Positions 51,219 to 63,440 of a stretch of 64,000 bases of DNA are shown here, in pieces. The stretch spans positions 124,001 through 188,000 of the forward strand of contig NZ_CP088261.1 in the NCBI RefSeq assembly GCF_021117345.1, written 5' to 3'. The stretch is from Microbacterium sp. cx-55 (GTDB lineage: Bacteria; Actinomycetota; Actinomycetes; Actinomycetales; Microbacteriaceae). The notes under the pieces were generated by a model. The model had not been told where the DNA came from. It searched no databases and saw only the letters and a list, made by a program, of their open reading frames with translations. The translations under genes were made by a program, and so were the position numbers. Numbering within the stretch: the stretch's first letter is position 1; each line of letters starts with the position of its first letter.

Positions 51219-51845
51219 GTGCCCACCCCGACCCCGCGTCTCACGCCGCTCAGCGTCATGCTGCTCGCGTTGCTGCGCGAAGACGACATGCATCCGTACG
51301 AGATGATCCGGCTGATGCGTATCCGACGCGATGACCGCATCATCCCCCTCACGAACGGCACGATCTACCACACGGTCGAGCGCCTCGAGCGGGCGGGGCT
51401 CGTCACCGAGGTCGGCGTGGATCGTGACGGCAATCGCCCCGAACGAACGACGTACGCATTGACGGATGCGGGTTCTGCCGCGGTCGAAGCGTGGGTGCGA
51501 CACGAACTGCCGCGCATCGATCGCCCCCTGGAGTTCCGGGTCGCGCTGTCGGAGGCCCACGAACTCGACCGCGCGACGGTCGCACAGCTGCTCACCGAAC
51601 GCCGCGACGGGCTCGAGGCCGACGCGGCGCGGTTGCAGAACGAGGTCGACACCTCGCGCCGCGGCGGAACCCCCGAGCAGTACCTCATCGAGGTGGATCG
51701 TCATCTGGCGCTCGTCGCCGCGGACATCGCCTGGCTCGACGCCTTCCTGGTGCGCCTGCAGAACCCCGATCTCGCGTGGGGCGCCGACCCGTCGGCATCC
51801 CGCAGCGACCGCTATCTCTCGCAACGAAAGGCCGCACGGCTATGA
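51219..51845 (+). CDS. PadR-family transcriptional regulator
   Basis: A 208-residue repressor with an N-terminal winged helix (LSVMLLALLREDDMHPYEMIRLM through GTIYHTVERLERAGLV) and a C-terminal VirR-like helical domain for dimerisation. GAGGAG lies 5-6 nt before the GTG start. It overlaps the downstream MFS gene by 4 bp. PadR-transporter pairs usually form drug-inducible efflux units in which the regulator blocks its own promoter until a ligand binds. Confidence 0.9.
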   Translation: MPTPTPRLTPLSVMLLALLREDDMHPYEMIRLMRIRRDDRIIPLTNGTIYHTVERLERAGLVTEVGVDRDGNRPERTTYALTDAGSAAVEAWVRHELPRIDRPLEFRVALSEAHELDRATVAQLLTERRDGLEADAARLQNEVDTSRRGGTPEQYLIEVDRHLALVAADIAWLDAFLVRLQNPDLAWGADPSASRSDRYLSQRKAARL

Positions 51846-53338
51846 CATCCCCCACCGCCCCCGGCACCGGTACGACTTCCACCGGCAGCCGGCCGGAACG
51901 CAGTCCGTGGCCCGCCCTGTGGGCTCTCGTGATCGGGTTCTTCATGATCCTGGTCGACACCACGATCGTCTCGGTCGCCAATCCCGCGATCAAGGCGGCG
52001 CTCGACCCGGCCACGGCCAACCTCGACAATGTGGTGTGGGTCACGAGCGCGTACCTGCTCGCCTACGCGGTTCCGCTGCTGATCACGGGTCGGCTCGGTG
52101 ACCGCTTCGGTCCCAAGAACATCTACCTGATCGGCCTCGCGATCTTCACGATCGCGTCGATCGGATGCGGACTGTCGGGCTCGCTCGGCATGCTGATCGC
52201 GATGCGGGCCGTGCAGGGTCTCGGCGCCGCGCTGATGACGCCGCAGACCATGGCGGTCATCACGCGGACCTTCCCGCCCCAGCATCGCGGCGCCGCGATG
52301 GGCTTGTGGGGGGCGACGTCGGGCGTCGCGATGCTCGTCGGTCCCTTGGCCGGCGGACTCCTCGTCGACGGACTCGGCTGGCAGTGGATCTTCTTTGTCA
52401 ACGTGCCCGTGGGCGTTATCGGGTTCGTGCTGGCGTGGATTCTCGTGCCGAAGCTCGCGACGCATCCGCATCGCTTCGACTTGGTCGGCGTCGTCCTGAG
52501 CGCCACGGCGATGTTCCTCATCGTGTTCGGCCTGCAGGAGGGCGAGCGCTACGACTGGGGGCAGATCTGGGGACCGATCACGATCTGGATGCTGATCGGC
52601 GCGGGCGTCGTCGTGCTGGCGATCTTCATCTGGCAGCAGTTCCACACGCGCAGCGAGCCGCTCGTGCCGATGTCGCTCTTCCGCGACCGCAACTTCTCGG
52701 TGTCGAGTCTCGCGATCTCCACGGTGGGCTTCACGGTCACGTCGATGACGCTGCCGTTGATGTTCTTCCTGCAGCTCGCGCGCGGCCTGTCGCCGACCGA
52801 GTCGGCGCTGCTGCTGGTGCCGATGGCGATCGCGGCGGGCATCCTCTCGCCGATCGCGGGCCGCATCCTGGACCGCACCGACCCGCGATACCTGCTCGTT
52901 CCCGGCATGCTGGCGGTCGCCGGAGCGCTCGTCTGGTACTCGGCGCTGCTGCGCGTCGATACTCCGGTCTGGATGTTCCTGCTGCCCTCGGCGCTGCTCG
53001 GCATCGGGCAGGCGGGAATGTGGGGGCCGCTGGCCACGACCGCCACCCGCAACCTCGCGCCGCAGCAGGCCGGCGCGGGCGCGGGCATCTACAACACGAC
53101 CCGCACGATCGGCTCGGTGCTCGGGTCGGCGGCGATCGCGGTGCTCATGCAGAGCCGCCTCGAGGCCAACCTGCCCGGAGCGTCCGGAGGCGCGTCGGAG
53201 TTCGCGGGCGGAACGCTCCCGGATGCGGTCGCCGGCTCCTTCTCGTCGGCGATGGCGCAGTCGATCCTGCTGCCCGCGGCGGTGATGCTCGTCGGCGTCG
53301 TGTCGGTGCTGTTCCTCCGCCGCACCCCCACCCGCTGA
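51842..53338 (+). CDS. MFS multidrug efflux transporter (DHA2, EmrB/QacA type)
   Basis: A 498-residue membrane transporter with 14 predicted segments. FMILVDTTIVSVANPAIK carries the DHA2 motif D1, GRLGDRFGPKNIYL is motif A and GPLAGGLLVDGLGWQWIFF is motif C of antiporters. ATG at 51842 overlaps the PadR stop (ATGA). It is expected to export hydrophobic compounds using proton motive force; which compound is unknown. Short CCCGCTGATCCCGCC repeats follow the stop. Confidence 0.92.
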   Translation: MTSPTAPGTGTTSTGSRPERSPWPALWALVIGFFMILVDTTIVSVANPAIKAALDPATANLDNVVWVTSAYLLAYAVPLLITGRLGDRFGPKNIYLIGLAIFTIASIGCGLSGSLGMLIAMRAVQGLGAALMTPQTMAVITRTFPPQHRGAAMGLWGATSGVAMLVGPLAGGLLVDGLGWQWIFFVNVPVGVIGFVLAWILVPKLATHPHRFDLVGVVLSATAMFLIVFGLQEGERYDWGQIWGPITIWMLIGAGVVVLAIFIWQQFHTRSEPLVPMSLFRDRNFSVSSLAISTVGFTVTSMTLPLMFFLQLARGLSPTESALLLVPMAIAAGILSPIAGRILDRTDPRYLLVPGMLAVAGALVWYSALLRVDTPVWMFLLPSALLGIGQAGMWGPLATTATRNLAPQQAGAGAGIYNTTRTIGSVLGSAAIAVLMQSRLEANLPGASGGASEFAGGTLPDAVAGSFSSAMAQSILLPAAVMLVGVVSVLFLRRTPTR

Positions 53339-53381
53339 TCCCGCCCCGCTGATCCCGCCCCCGCTGTTCCCGCCCTGCGAT

Positions 53382-53458
53382 GACCGCGAGACTGCATTCG
53401 GGCAACGAGACGTTGGTCGGGAGCCGACGTCTCGCCGCGAAACTGCTGTCTCGCGGTC
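53382..53458. repeat. 77-bp palindromic element
   Basis: GACCGCGAGAC (53382-53392) pairs with GTCTCGCGGTC (53448-53458); an inner stem pairs GAGACG with CGTCTC. The GCGAGAC arm core is shared with the 73-bp family, but the interior differs. It lies between the MFS gene and the lipoprotein gene. Confidence 0.75.
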
Positions 53459-53542
53459 GATCGCAGGCGGGACGGTAGGCGAGGGGTGGCGATCCCGCAA
53501 GGCGGGGGACGAGCGGATGCGGCGCTGCGTACCGTGGCCCGC

Positions 53543-54091
53543 ATGGCTCACGCACACTCGATCCCCCGCACCTTCGTGCTCTTCGGTGCCGTAGCCCTCG
53601 CGGGCCTCGGCCTCACGGCGTGCGCGCCGGAGGCCGCGCCGACCGCGCCGACCGCGACCGCGACCGCGACCGCATCCGCATCCGCATCCCCGACCGGGTC
53701 CTCGGAAGCCTCGCCCGCGCCGACAGACGCGGCCGCGAGTCTCGACTGGCCCGACACTGCGCTCGCGTCACAGATCGGCGTCGCGCTGTTCAACCCGCCG
53801 GGTTCCGACCCCGCGATCTCCACCGGGCAATCCATCGCCGGCCCGGCATTGGCGGAGGCGGGACGCACCATCCGCATCACGGCGGAGTGCGCCGGGTCCC
53901 GGATGCAGTACGAACTCCGCACGGCTCAGGTCGATGAGGACCAGCGCGTCCTCTTTACCGACACCGTCGCCTGCGGCACGCCGTCGACCGCGACCTTTAC
54001 GGGCCTCAGTTACTCCGGACCGGTGCAGCTCGCCATCACGAACGCGGACGCCGCCGATGCCGGATGGGTGCAGGCGACGCTCGCCCCGTAG
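53543..54091 (+). CDS. Lipoprotein of unknown function
   Basis: A 182-residue exported lipoprotein. ATG at 53543 gives a lipoprotein signal (lipobox LTAC, Cys27), then a low-complexity Ala/Thr/Ser/Pro spacer, then a domain of about 115 residues with two Cys (TAECAG, TVACGT) and a beta-rich pattern ending in AGWVQATLAP. TACCGT sits 7 nt before the ATG, suggesting a leaderless mRNA. No named family is recognised. It stands alone, convergent with purD. Confidence 0.7.
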   Translation: MAHAHSIPRTFVLFGAVALAGLGLTACAPEAAPTAPTATATATASASASPTGSSEASPAPTDAAASLDWPDTALASQIGVALFNPPGSDPAISTGQSIAGPALAEAGRTIRITAECAGSRMQYELRTAQVDEDQRVLFTDTVACGTPSTATFTGLSYSGPVQLAITNADAADAGWVQATLAP

Positions 54092-54134
54092 CGCGCACGG
54101 TGCACCCCAGGCCCGCCTCACGCCGCCCCGCGCG

Positions 54135-55406
54135 TCAGCCGGTGACGGCCCGGGCGGCGATGTCGGTGCGGAACTGCCCGCCGTCGAGGTCGATCTCCGC
54201 CAGCGCGCGGTAGGCGCGGTCGCGGGCGTCGGCGGCGTCCGCGCCGATGCCGACGACGCTCAGCACGCGGCCACCCGTGGCGATCAGGGCGTCGCCGTCG
54301 GTGGCGGTCGCGGCGTGCGCGACGTGCGTGCCGGGCACGGCGGATGCCGCATCCACCCCGGTGAGCACGCGGCCCGTCAGGGGCGCCGCGGGGTATCCCT
54401 CGCTCGCGAGCACCACGGTCACGGCCGTCTCCGCGGTGAATCGGGGGCGGGGTTCGTCTTCGAGGGTGCCGGATGCGGCGGCCAGCAGCAGCTGCGACAG
54501 CGGATCGATGAGCCGCGGCAGCACGACCTGCGTCTCGGGGTCGCCGAAGCGCGCGTTGAACTCGATGACCTTCACGCCGCGGTCGGTCAGGATCAGGCCC
54601 GCGTATAGCAGTCCGATGAACGGGGTGCCCTCCGCATCCAGGTGCCGGATGACGGGCTCCGCGACCTCGCGGGTGACCTGGTCGACGAATGCCTCTTCGC
54701 TGCCGAATCGGTCGGCGAGCCAGGGGAGGGGCGAGTACGCGCCCATGCCGCCGGTGTTGGGGCCGGCGTCGCCGTCGGCGAGGCGCTTGAAGTCCTGTGC
54801 GGGGCTGAGCGGGCGCACCGTGTCGCCGTCGCTGACGAAGAAGAGCGACACCTCGGGCCCGGCGAGGAACTCCTCCACGAGCACCGGGCCCGTCGTCAGG
54901 TACGTGGCGGCGTGGGCGAGCGCAGCGTCGCGGTCATTGGTCACGATGACGCCCTTGCCGGCGGCGAGACCGTCGGCCTTGACGACGTGCGGTGCGCCCA
55001 GATCGTCGAGGGCAGCCGCCACCTCGTCGAGCGTGCGCGCCCGGCGTGCGCGGCCCGTCGGCACGCCGGCCGCTTCCATGACGCGCTTCGCGAAGGCCTT
55101 CGAGCCCTCCAGCTGGGCGGCGGCGCGACCGGGGCCGAACACCGGGATGCCTTGCGCCCGGAGTCGATCCGCAACGCCCGCGACGAGGGGGGCTTCGGGG
55201 CCGATGATGACCAGGTCGACCGCGTTCGCGTGGGCGAAGCCCGTGACCGCACCGGGATCGTTCTGATCGAGGTCGACGAGTGTCGCGTCGCGACCGATGC
55301 CCGCGTTGCCCGGCGCGGCGAACAGCTCGTGAGGCGCCGCCTCCGCACGGAGCGCGAGGATGATGGCGTGCTCGCGCGCGCCCGAACCGAGGACCAGGAT
55401 TCTCAC
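54135..55406 (-). CDS. purD: Phosphoribosylamine--glycine ligase
   Basis: A 423-residue ATP-grasp enzyme. The start RILVLGSGAREHAI matches the family, and GPEAPLVAGVADRLRAQGIPVFGP, VKADGLAAGKGVI and FNARFGDPETQV follow. GTG at 55406 is chosen because it gives the standard N terminus and lies exactly 6 nt after TAGGCT (55413-55418). It catalyses the second step of purine synthesis. Between it and the sterol-carrier gene lies a CTCCTCC palindrome. Confidence 0.95.
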   Translation of the reverse strand: MRILVLGSGAREHAIILALRAEAAPHELFAAPGNAGIGRDATLVDLDQNDPGAVTGFAHANAVDLVIIGPEAPLVAGVADRLRAQGIPVFGPGRAAAQLEGSKAFAKRVMEAAGVPTGRARRARTLDEVAAALDDLGAPHVVKADGLAAGKGVIVTNDRDAALAHAATYLTTGPVLVEEFLAGPEVSLFFVSDGDTVRPLSPAQDFKRLADGDAGPNTGGMGAYSPLPWLADRFGSEEAFVDQVTREVAEPVIRHLDAEGTPFIGLLYAGLILTDRGVKVIEFNARFGDPETQVVLPRLIDPLSQLLLAAASGTLEDEPRPRFTAETAVTVVLASEGYPAAPLTGRVLTGVDAASAVPGTHVAHAATATDGDALIATGGRVLSVVGIGADAADARDRAYRALAEIDLDGGQFRTDIAARAVTG

Positions 55407-55463
55407 CCGCACAGCCTACCGACGGGCCATCGTTCGCGCCGGTGGCCGGCGCGTGCCCGGCAC

Positions 55464-55526
55464 AACTCCTCCACCTTCGGCCCTCCGGCGCGTATCGGGC
55501 GGGTTCGGGCCAGGATTGGAGGAGTT
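55464..55526. repeat. CTCCTCC/GGAGGAG palindromic element, copy 3
   Basis: AACTCCTCCA (55464-55473) pairs with TGGAGGAGTT (55517-55526); the arms extend outward to 13 bp (CACAACTCCTCCA). The same family occurs at 28002-28065 and 28151-28213. The right arm lies 24 bp before a start codon, too far to serve as its ribosome binding site. Confidence 0.8.
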
Positions 55527-55549
55527 GTGCGACGAAGTACCGTGGAGAC

Positions 55550-55906
55550 ATGGCCCGCCGCATCTCCACCGAAGAGGGACGAGCGGCGCTCGCCGGCGTC
55601 TCCGCGGCCGAAAACCCGAGTCGCACCGATCTCGCCACCGCCGTGCGCTATCTGCTGCAGCTGCTGGTTGAGAAGGCGCCCGGCCACACGGTCGAGGTGC
55701 GGGTTCCCCCTTTCGGCGCGGTGCAGGTCATCGAAGGCCCGCGGCACACCCGCGGCACGCCCCCGAACGTCGTCGAGACGGATGCGCGCACGTGGATTGC
55801 GGTCGCGACGGGTGCCGAGCAGTGGGCGGATGCGGCATCCGCCGGTCGCATCGTGGCCTCGGGCACGCGCGCCGACATCTCCGATCTGCTGCCGCTGCGC
55901 CCGTGA
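55550..55906 (+). CDS. Sterol-carrier-family protein
   Basis: A 118-residue protein matching the short actinobacterial sterol-carrier-family proteins. Its blocks are RTDLATAVRYLLQLLVEKAPG, then VEVRVPPFGAVQVIEGP, RGTPPNVVETDARTWIAVATG and a C-terminal SGTRADISDLLPL. TACCGT (55538-55543) lies exactly 6 nt before the ATG, so the mRNA is probably leaderless. The family may bind a lipid or other hydrophobic ligand; no enzymatic residues are apparent. It is divergent from purD. Confidence 0.82.
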   Translation: MARRISTEEGRAALAGVSAAENPSRTDLATAVRYLLQLLVEKAPGHTVEVRVPPFGAVQVIEGPRHTRGTPPNVVETDARTWIAVATGAEQWADAASAGRIVASGTRADISDLLPLRP

Positions 55907-55979
55907 CGCGTCGAGCCCGTCGCGGGTAACACGTTCGACGTTCGGGTTTGGCGGGCGAACTCGCGTGGCCTAACGTAGA

Positions 55980-56000
55980 AAAGGTTAGGCTTTCCTAACC
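55980..56000. promoter_or_regulatory. DtxR/IdeR-type iron box upstream of haem locus
   Basis: AAAGGTTAGGCTTTCCTAA (55980-55998) matches the consensus TTAGGTTAGGCTAACCTAA at 15 of 19 positions; the dyad GGTTAGG-CTTT-CCTAACC spans 55983-56000. TAACGT at 55971-55976 may be the -10 element. It predicts repression of the haem genes by iron-loaded DtxR. Confidence 0.85.
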
Positions 56001-56091
56001 AACCCGCGCCGGAGTCACCTTGACGTCTCCGCGACCGCCCCGACGGTCAGCGCCGGATGCCACGCCACTGCTCGCCGAGAGGTGCCCTCCC

Positions 56092-57162
56092 GTGTCACAG
56101 CGCTCTGCCCGCCCCGGTTCGTCCGCCCGCGCGGGATGGACGGCCGCACTCGCGCTGGCACTCGCGCCGATGGCACTGACCGGTGCCGCCTCCCCGGCGA
56201 TCGCGGCCGTCCCGGCTGTCGTTGACGCCAACGCCGCTGCCTCGAGCGCCGCTGTCTCGAGCGCGGCAGCGACCCCCGCCGCGTCGTGCACGATCACCGC
56301 GGGCACCCTGACGTGGGGATTCAAGGAGTCGTTCCGCTCCTATATCTCCGGCACGATCGCGAAGGGCGCGTGGGAACCGACCGGCGGCGCCACCTACGAG
56401 ACCCCGAACTTCGGATGGTCGGCGGCCACGGGGGAGTTCGATCCCGCGACCCTCGTCGGTGACGTGCACTACGTGGGCGGGGTGCACTTCACGGGGCACA
56501 ACGGACTCCTCGACACCACCATCGCGAACCCGACTCTGCGCTTCGCCGCCGATGGCTCAGGTGCCCTCCTTCTCGACATCACGTCGCTCAGCATGGACGA
56601 TGCGATGGCCGGCAACACCGAGAACGTGGCCTCTCTCGCGCAGGTGCCGATCGTGTCGCTCGACCTGGCCGCCGCGCCGCTCCAGTCGTCGGGCGACTCG
56701 CTCACCGTGACCGGCACGGCGGTGCCGACGACGATGACGGCCGAGGGCTTCGCTGCGTTCGGAAGCTACGACGCCGGCACCCCGTTCGACCCGGTGACCT
56801 TCTCGTTCACGGTCGAGTGCCCCGAACCCGAGCCGACGCCGGAACCGACCACGGAGGCATCCGCCGCGACCACGCCGACCCCGGTCGCGGCCTCCGCTGA
56901 CGGCCCCGCCGACCTCTCGTGGATCCCCTGGCTCGGTGGCGGTATCCTCGCGGCGGCCATCATCGTCTGGGCTGTGCTGCGGCGCCGCACCTCCGGTGCG
57001 ACCGGTGCTGAGACGGGCCCCGCCAACGCGGGCGACCCCGCGGGCCCCGCCAGCGCGGGGGACAACGGCGCCCCCTCCAACGCGGGCGACAACGCCGCCC
57101 CCTCCGGCGCAGACGCCCCCGCGACCCCGGACGACCCGCGCACTCCGGACGGTTCCGCGTGA
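56092..57162 (+). CDS. htaA: HtaA-domain haem-binding surface protein
   Basis: A 356-residue protein. The GTG at 56092 has GAGAGG about 10 nt upstream and gives a standard signal peptide ending near AIAA; a TTG at 56020 would add 24 non-signal-like residues. Residues of about 66-240 form one HtaA domain. LTWGFKESFRSYISG has the Tyr that ligates haem in corynebacterial HtaA, and GGVHFTGHNGLLDTTIANP is the second hallmark. A Pro/Glu/Thr linker, one membrane span (LGGGILAAAIIVWAVL) and a cytoplasmic tail of NAGD/SAGD repeats follow. It should capture haem at the surface for HmuTUV. Its stop overlaps hmuT by 4 bp. Confidence 0.87.
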   Translation: MSQRSARPGSSARAGWTAALALALAPMALTGAASPAIAAVPAVVDANAAASSAAVSSAAATPAASCTITAGTLTWGFKESFRSYISGTIAKGAWEPTGGATYETPNFGWSAATGEFDPATLVGDVHYVGGVHFTGHNGLLDTTIANPTLRFAADGSGALLLDITSLSMDDAMAGNTENVASLAQVPIVSLDLAAAPLQSSGDSLTVTGTAVPTTMTAEGFAAFGSYDAGTPFDPVTFSFTVECPEPEPTPEPTTEASAATTPTPVAASADGPADLSWIPWLGGGILAAAIIVWAVLRRRTSGATGAETGPANAGDPAGPASAGDNGAPSNAGDNAAPSGADAPATPDDPRTPDGSA

Positions 57163-58271
57163 GACGCCGCATCCGCCTCGCGGCCGCTCTGGCGCTGGCA
57201 GCCCTCGCGCTGTCGGGGTGCGCCGGGGTGACGCCGGCTCCGACGGCGAGCTCGGTCGTCGCCGATGCGAGCACGCCGCTGTCTGCGCTCGACCTCGTCG
57301 ACGACCCGCGCGGGTACGTCGGCGAGTCGACGGCCGTGATGGCGGATGCGGGCATCGATCCGGTCGCGGATGACCCCGCGCAGGCGCTGCCCGCGACGGT
57401 CGTCTCACACGATTCCGCGGGTGACTCCTCGGTCACGGTCGACGACACGTCTCGCGTCGTGGCGATGGACCTGTCGGGCTCGATCGCGGCGACGGTTTGG
57501 GGGCTCGGGTTCGGCGACACCCTCGTCGGCGTCGATCAGGCCGTCACCTTCCCGGGCACGGAAGACATCCCGGTCGTGACGTCGGGCGGGCACACGGTGA
57601 ACGCTGAATCGGTCATCGCCCTGCGGCCGACGCTCGTGCTCACGGACGGCAGCATCGGCCCCCGCGACGTCGTCGAGCAGTTGCGCGACGTGGGCATCGC
57701 GGTCGTCTTCGTCGCGAACGAGCCGTCGTTCGCCGGCGCCGCGCAGTTGGCGCACGACGTGGCGGCGGTCTACGGCGCTCCGGATGCGGGCACCCTGCTG
57801 GCCGATCGCGTTGAGGCGGACGTCGACGCGAAGATCGCCGAGATCGCGGCCATCGCACCGCGCGAGGACGGCGAGAAGCTGCGGATGCTGTTCCTCTACC
57901 TCCGTGGCAGCGCGGGGGTCTACTACCTCTTCGGCGAGGAATCGGGCGCCGACCAGCTCATCGAGGGCCTCGGCGGGATCGACGTCGCCGGCGAGCTGGG
58001 CTGGGACGGCATGAAACCGATGACGGATGAGGCGATGGTCGCCGCCGATCCCGATCTGGTGCTCGTGATGACGCACGGCATCGAGTCCGTCGGCGGAGTC
58101 GACGGACTGCTCGCCGACAAGCCCGCGATCGCTCTCACGGCCGCGGGCGAGCACCGCCGCTTCGTCGACATGGACGACGGCCAGATCCTGTCGTTCGGTC
58201 CGCGTTCCGCGCTCGTGCTCGACGCGCTGGCGCGGGCGATCTACGCGCCCGCATCCGGATCCGGCTCGTGA
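57159..58271 (+). CDS. hmuT: Haem ABC transporter substrate-binding lipoprotein
   Basis: A 370-residue class III (helical backbone) binding protein with lipobox LSGC. VVAMDLSGSIAATVWGLGFGDTLVGVDQ opens the PeripBP domain and RMLFLYLRGSAGVYYLFGEESG lies near the site where haem-binding family members carry Tyr. GTG at 57159 overlaps the HtaA stop. It receives haem from HtaA-type proteins and delivers it to HmuUV. Its N-terminal extension of about 100 residues between the lipobox and the PeripBP domain is longer than in siderophore-binding relatives. Confidence 0.87.
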   Translation: MRRRIRLAAALALAALALSGCAGVTPAPTASSVVADASTPLSALDLVDDPRGYVGESTAVMADAGIDPVADDPAQALPATVVSHDSAGDSSVTVDDTSRVVAMDLSGSIAATVWGLGFGDTLVGVDQAVTFPGTEDIPVVTSGGHTVNAESVIALRPTLVLTDGSIGPRDVVEQLRDVGIAVVFVANEPSFAGAAQLAHDVAAVYGAPDAGTLLADRVEADVDAKIAEIAAIAPREDGEKLRMLFLYLRGSAGVYYLFGEESGADQLIEGLGGIDVAGELGWDGMKPMTDEAMVAADPDLVLVMTHGIESVGGVDGLLADKPAIALTAAGEHRRFVDMDDGQILSFGPRSALVLDALARAIYAPASGSGS

Positions 58272-59332
58272 GCGCAGAGGTCGCGCCCGCCCGCGGACTC
58301 CCGGGGCGCCGGGTCGCGGTGTACGCGACCGGAGCGGTGCTGCTCGTCGTCGGCGTCATCGTGTCGGCCGGCCTCGGGCAGCTCGCGATCGCACCGCAGG
58401 AGGTCGTCGGCTCGGTGCTGCGGGCGATCGGCATCGACAATGGCTGGGCGCCGACCGATCCGCTCATCGAGCAGACCCTGTGGCAGATCCGCTTCCCGCG
58501 GATCGCCATGTCGCTGCTCGTCGGCGCGCTGCTGGCCGTCGCCGGCGCGGTGATGCAGGCCATCTTCGGCAACCCGCTCGCGGAGCCCGGCGTGGTCGGG
58601 GTCTCGTCGGGTGCCGCGTTGGGCGCGGCGGCCGCCATCGCCCTGGGCCTGTCGTTCTTCGGTTCGTGGACGACGGCGCTTCTCGCGTTCGCCGGCGGAC
58701 TCGGGGCGACGCTGCTCGTCTACGGCGCCGCGCGCGCCCAGGGACGCACCGAGTCGGTCACGCTGATCCTGACCGGAATCGCGGTGAACGCCTTCGCGGG
58801 CGCGGGCCTGGCGATCCTCATGTTCCTCGGCGATACCTCCTCGCGCGAGCAGATCGTGTTCTGGCAGCTCGGGTCCATGAACGGATCGCGCTGGCCCGAG
58901 GTCGGGATCGTCGCCGTCGTCGGCGCGGTGGGGGTCGCGGTCGCGATCGGCCTGGCGCGTCGCTACGACCTGCTGGCGCTCGGCGATCGCACCGCCGCGC
59001 ACCTCGGTGTGCACGTGGAGCGGCTCCGGATCGTCTCCATCGTGCTCGTCGCGCTCCTCACCGGAGTCGCGGTCGCGTTCGTGGGCATCATCGCGTTCGT
59101 CGGGCTCGTCATCCCGCACCTGGTCCGGATGCTGATCGGCCCCGCGAACCGTCCACTGCTCATCGCGTCGGCTCTCGGCGGCGGAGCGCTTCTCGTGTAC
59201 GCCGACGTGCTCGCCCGCACCCTGATGCCGTCGGCGGACCTGCCGATCGGCATCCTCACCTCGCTGATCGGCGGACCGTTCTTCTACTGGCTGATCCGGC
59301 GCAGCCGCCGGCAGGGCGGGGGGTGGGCGTGA
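58268..59332 (+). CDS. hmuU: Haem ABC transporter permease (FecCD family)
   Basis: A 354-residue permease with about ten membrane segments. RIAMSLLVGALLAVAGAVMQ, FGNPLAEPGVVGVSSGAALG and GDRTAAHLGVHVERLR are FecCD blocks, the last contacting the ATPase. GTG at 58268 overlaps the hmuT stop by 4 bp. Confidence 0.92.
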   Translation: MSAEVAPARGLPGRRVAVYATGAVLLVVGVIVSAGLGQLAIAPQEVVGSVLRAIGIDNGWAPTDPLIEQTLWQIRFPRIAMSLLVGALLAVAGAVMQAIFGNPLAEPGVVGVSSGAALGAAAAIALGLSFFGSWTTALLAFAGGLGATLLVYGAARAQGRTESVTLILTGIAVNAFAGAGLAILMFLGDTSSREQIVFWQLGSMNGSRWPEVGIVAVVGAVGVAVAIGLARRYDLLALGDRTAAHLGVHVERLRIVSIVLVALLTGVAVAFVGIIAFVGLVIPHLVRMLIGPANRPLLIASALGGGALLVYADVLARTLMPSADLPIGILTSLIGGPFFYWLIRRSRRQGGGWA

Positions 59333-60108
59333 GTCGCATCGCATATTCCCTCTCCGGCGTCGGGTATCGCGTCGGCGGCGCCACGATCCTCGAAGACGTG
59401 ACGCTCGAGGTCGCCTACGGGCGCGTCCTCGCGCTCGTCGGGCCGAACGGTGCCGGCAAGTCGAGCCTGCTCGGCATTCTGACCGGCGACGCGTCCCGCT
59501 CCTCGGGAACCGTGACCCTCGACGGCCGCCCGATCGAGGGGTTCCGGGCGCGCGAGTTGTCCCGCATCCGTTCCGTGCTGCTGCAGACGAATCAGGTGTC
59601 GTTCGGGTACACCGCCGCCGAGGTCGTCGAGATGGGACGCACGCCCTGGGTGGGGTCGGAAACGGCCGGACCCGACGACGTGGCGATCCCGCGCGCCCTG
59701 GAGCGAGCGGATGTGGCGCACCTCGCGTCACGCGTCTTCTCGTCGCTCTCGGGTGGGGAGCGCGCCCGCGTATCGCTCGCGCGGGTGCTGGCGCAGGACA
59801 CCCCGATCGTGCTCCTCGACGAGCCCACGGCGGCGCTCGATCTGCGCCACCAGGAGGATGTGCTGCGTATCGCGCGCGATCTTGCCGCGCAGGGGAGGGC
59901 CATCGTCGTCGTGCTGCACGATCTGTCGCTCGCGGCCGCGTACGCCGATGACATCGCGATCCTGCACGAGGGGCGGATGCAGGCGATGGGCGCCCCGTCG
60001 GACGTTCTGACCGCGGAGCGCATCGAGCGCGTGTACGGCACGCCGGTGCGGGTTCTCGACGATCCCGACACGGGCCGCCCGGTCGTTCTGCCGCGCCGCT
60101 CTCGATAA
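59329..60108 (+). CDS. hmuV: Haem ABC transporter ATP-binding protein
   Basis: A 259-residue ATPase of the FecE/HmuV type. Walker A is GPNGAGKSS (about 39-47), the Q-loop LLQTNQ, the signature LSGGERARVSLARVLAQ, Walker B IVLLDEPTAALD and the H-loop VLHDLSLAAAYAD. GTG at 59329 overlaps the hmuU stop by 4 bp. It completes the haem importer. Confidence 0.92.
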   Translation: MSRIAYSLSGVGYRVGGATILEDVTLEVAYGRVLALVGPNGAGKSSLLGILTGDASRSSGTVTLDGRPIEGFRARELSRIRSVLLQTNQVSFGYTAAEVVEMGRTPWVGSETAGPDDVAIPRALERADVAHLASRVFSSLSGGERARVSLARVLAQDTPIVLLDEPTAALDLRHQEDVLRIARDLAAQGRAIVVVLHDLSLAAAYADDIAILHEGRMQAMGAPSDVLTAERIERVYGTPVRVLDDPDTGRPVVLPRRSR

Positions 60109-60143
60109 CGAATTGCGAACAACACTCACAGTTCGCGATCAGG

Positions 60144-60162
60144 TAAGGATAGGCTTTCCTAA
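60144..60162. promoter_or_regulatory. DtxR/IdeR-type iron box before large HtaA protein
   Basis: TAAGGATAGGCTTTCCTAA matches the DtxR consensus at 15 of 19 positions. TAGGCT inside it (60150-60155) could be the -10 element. It indicates that the downstream gene has its own iron-regulated promoter. Confidence 0.82.
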
Positions 60163-60225
60163 GTTTGGCGATGTTCCGCCTCGCGTCTTCCCTGGCGCAT
60201 CCGCCCCTTTCGAGGAGTCCTACCC

Positions 60226-63345
<3,120 letters not shown>

Positions 63346-63350
63346 GCGAA

Positions 63351-63417
63351 CGGATGCGGCGCGCTCCGGCCGCCGCATCCGACCGAAGCGCCGGTCCCTT
63401 CGGGGGCCGGCGCTTCG
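63351..63417 (+). terminator. Double hairpin after haem locus
   Basis: CGGATGCGGCG (63351-63361) pairs with CGCCGCATCCG (63371-63381), and CGAAGCGCCGG (63384-63394) pairs with CCGGCGCTTCG (63407-63417). The tandem strong stems end the haem locus; the first again uses an inverted pair of the GGATGCGG octamer. Confidence 0.8.
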
Positions 63418-63440
63418 TCGCAGGTGAGACAATGGGGGTT

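Noticed and set aside
56020..56091. TTG start for the HtaA protein
   Set aside because: It would put 24 Pro/Arg-rich residues before the signal peptide; the GTG at 56092 has a ribosome binding sequence and gives a normal export signal.
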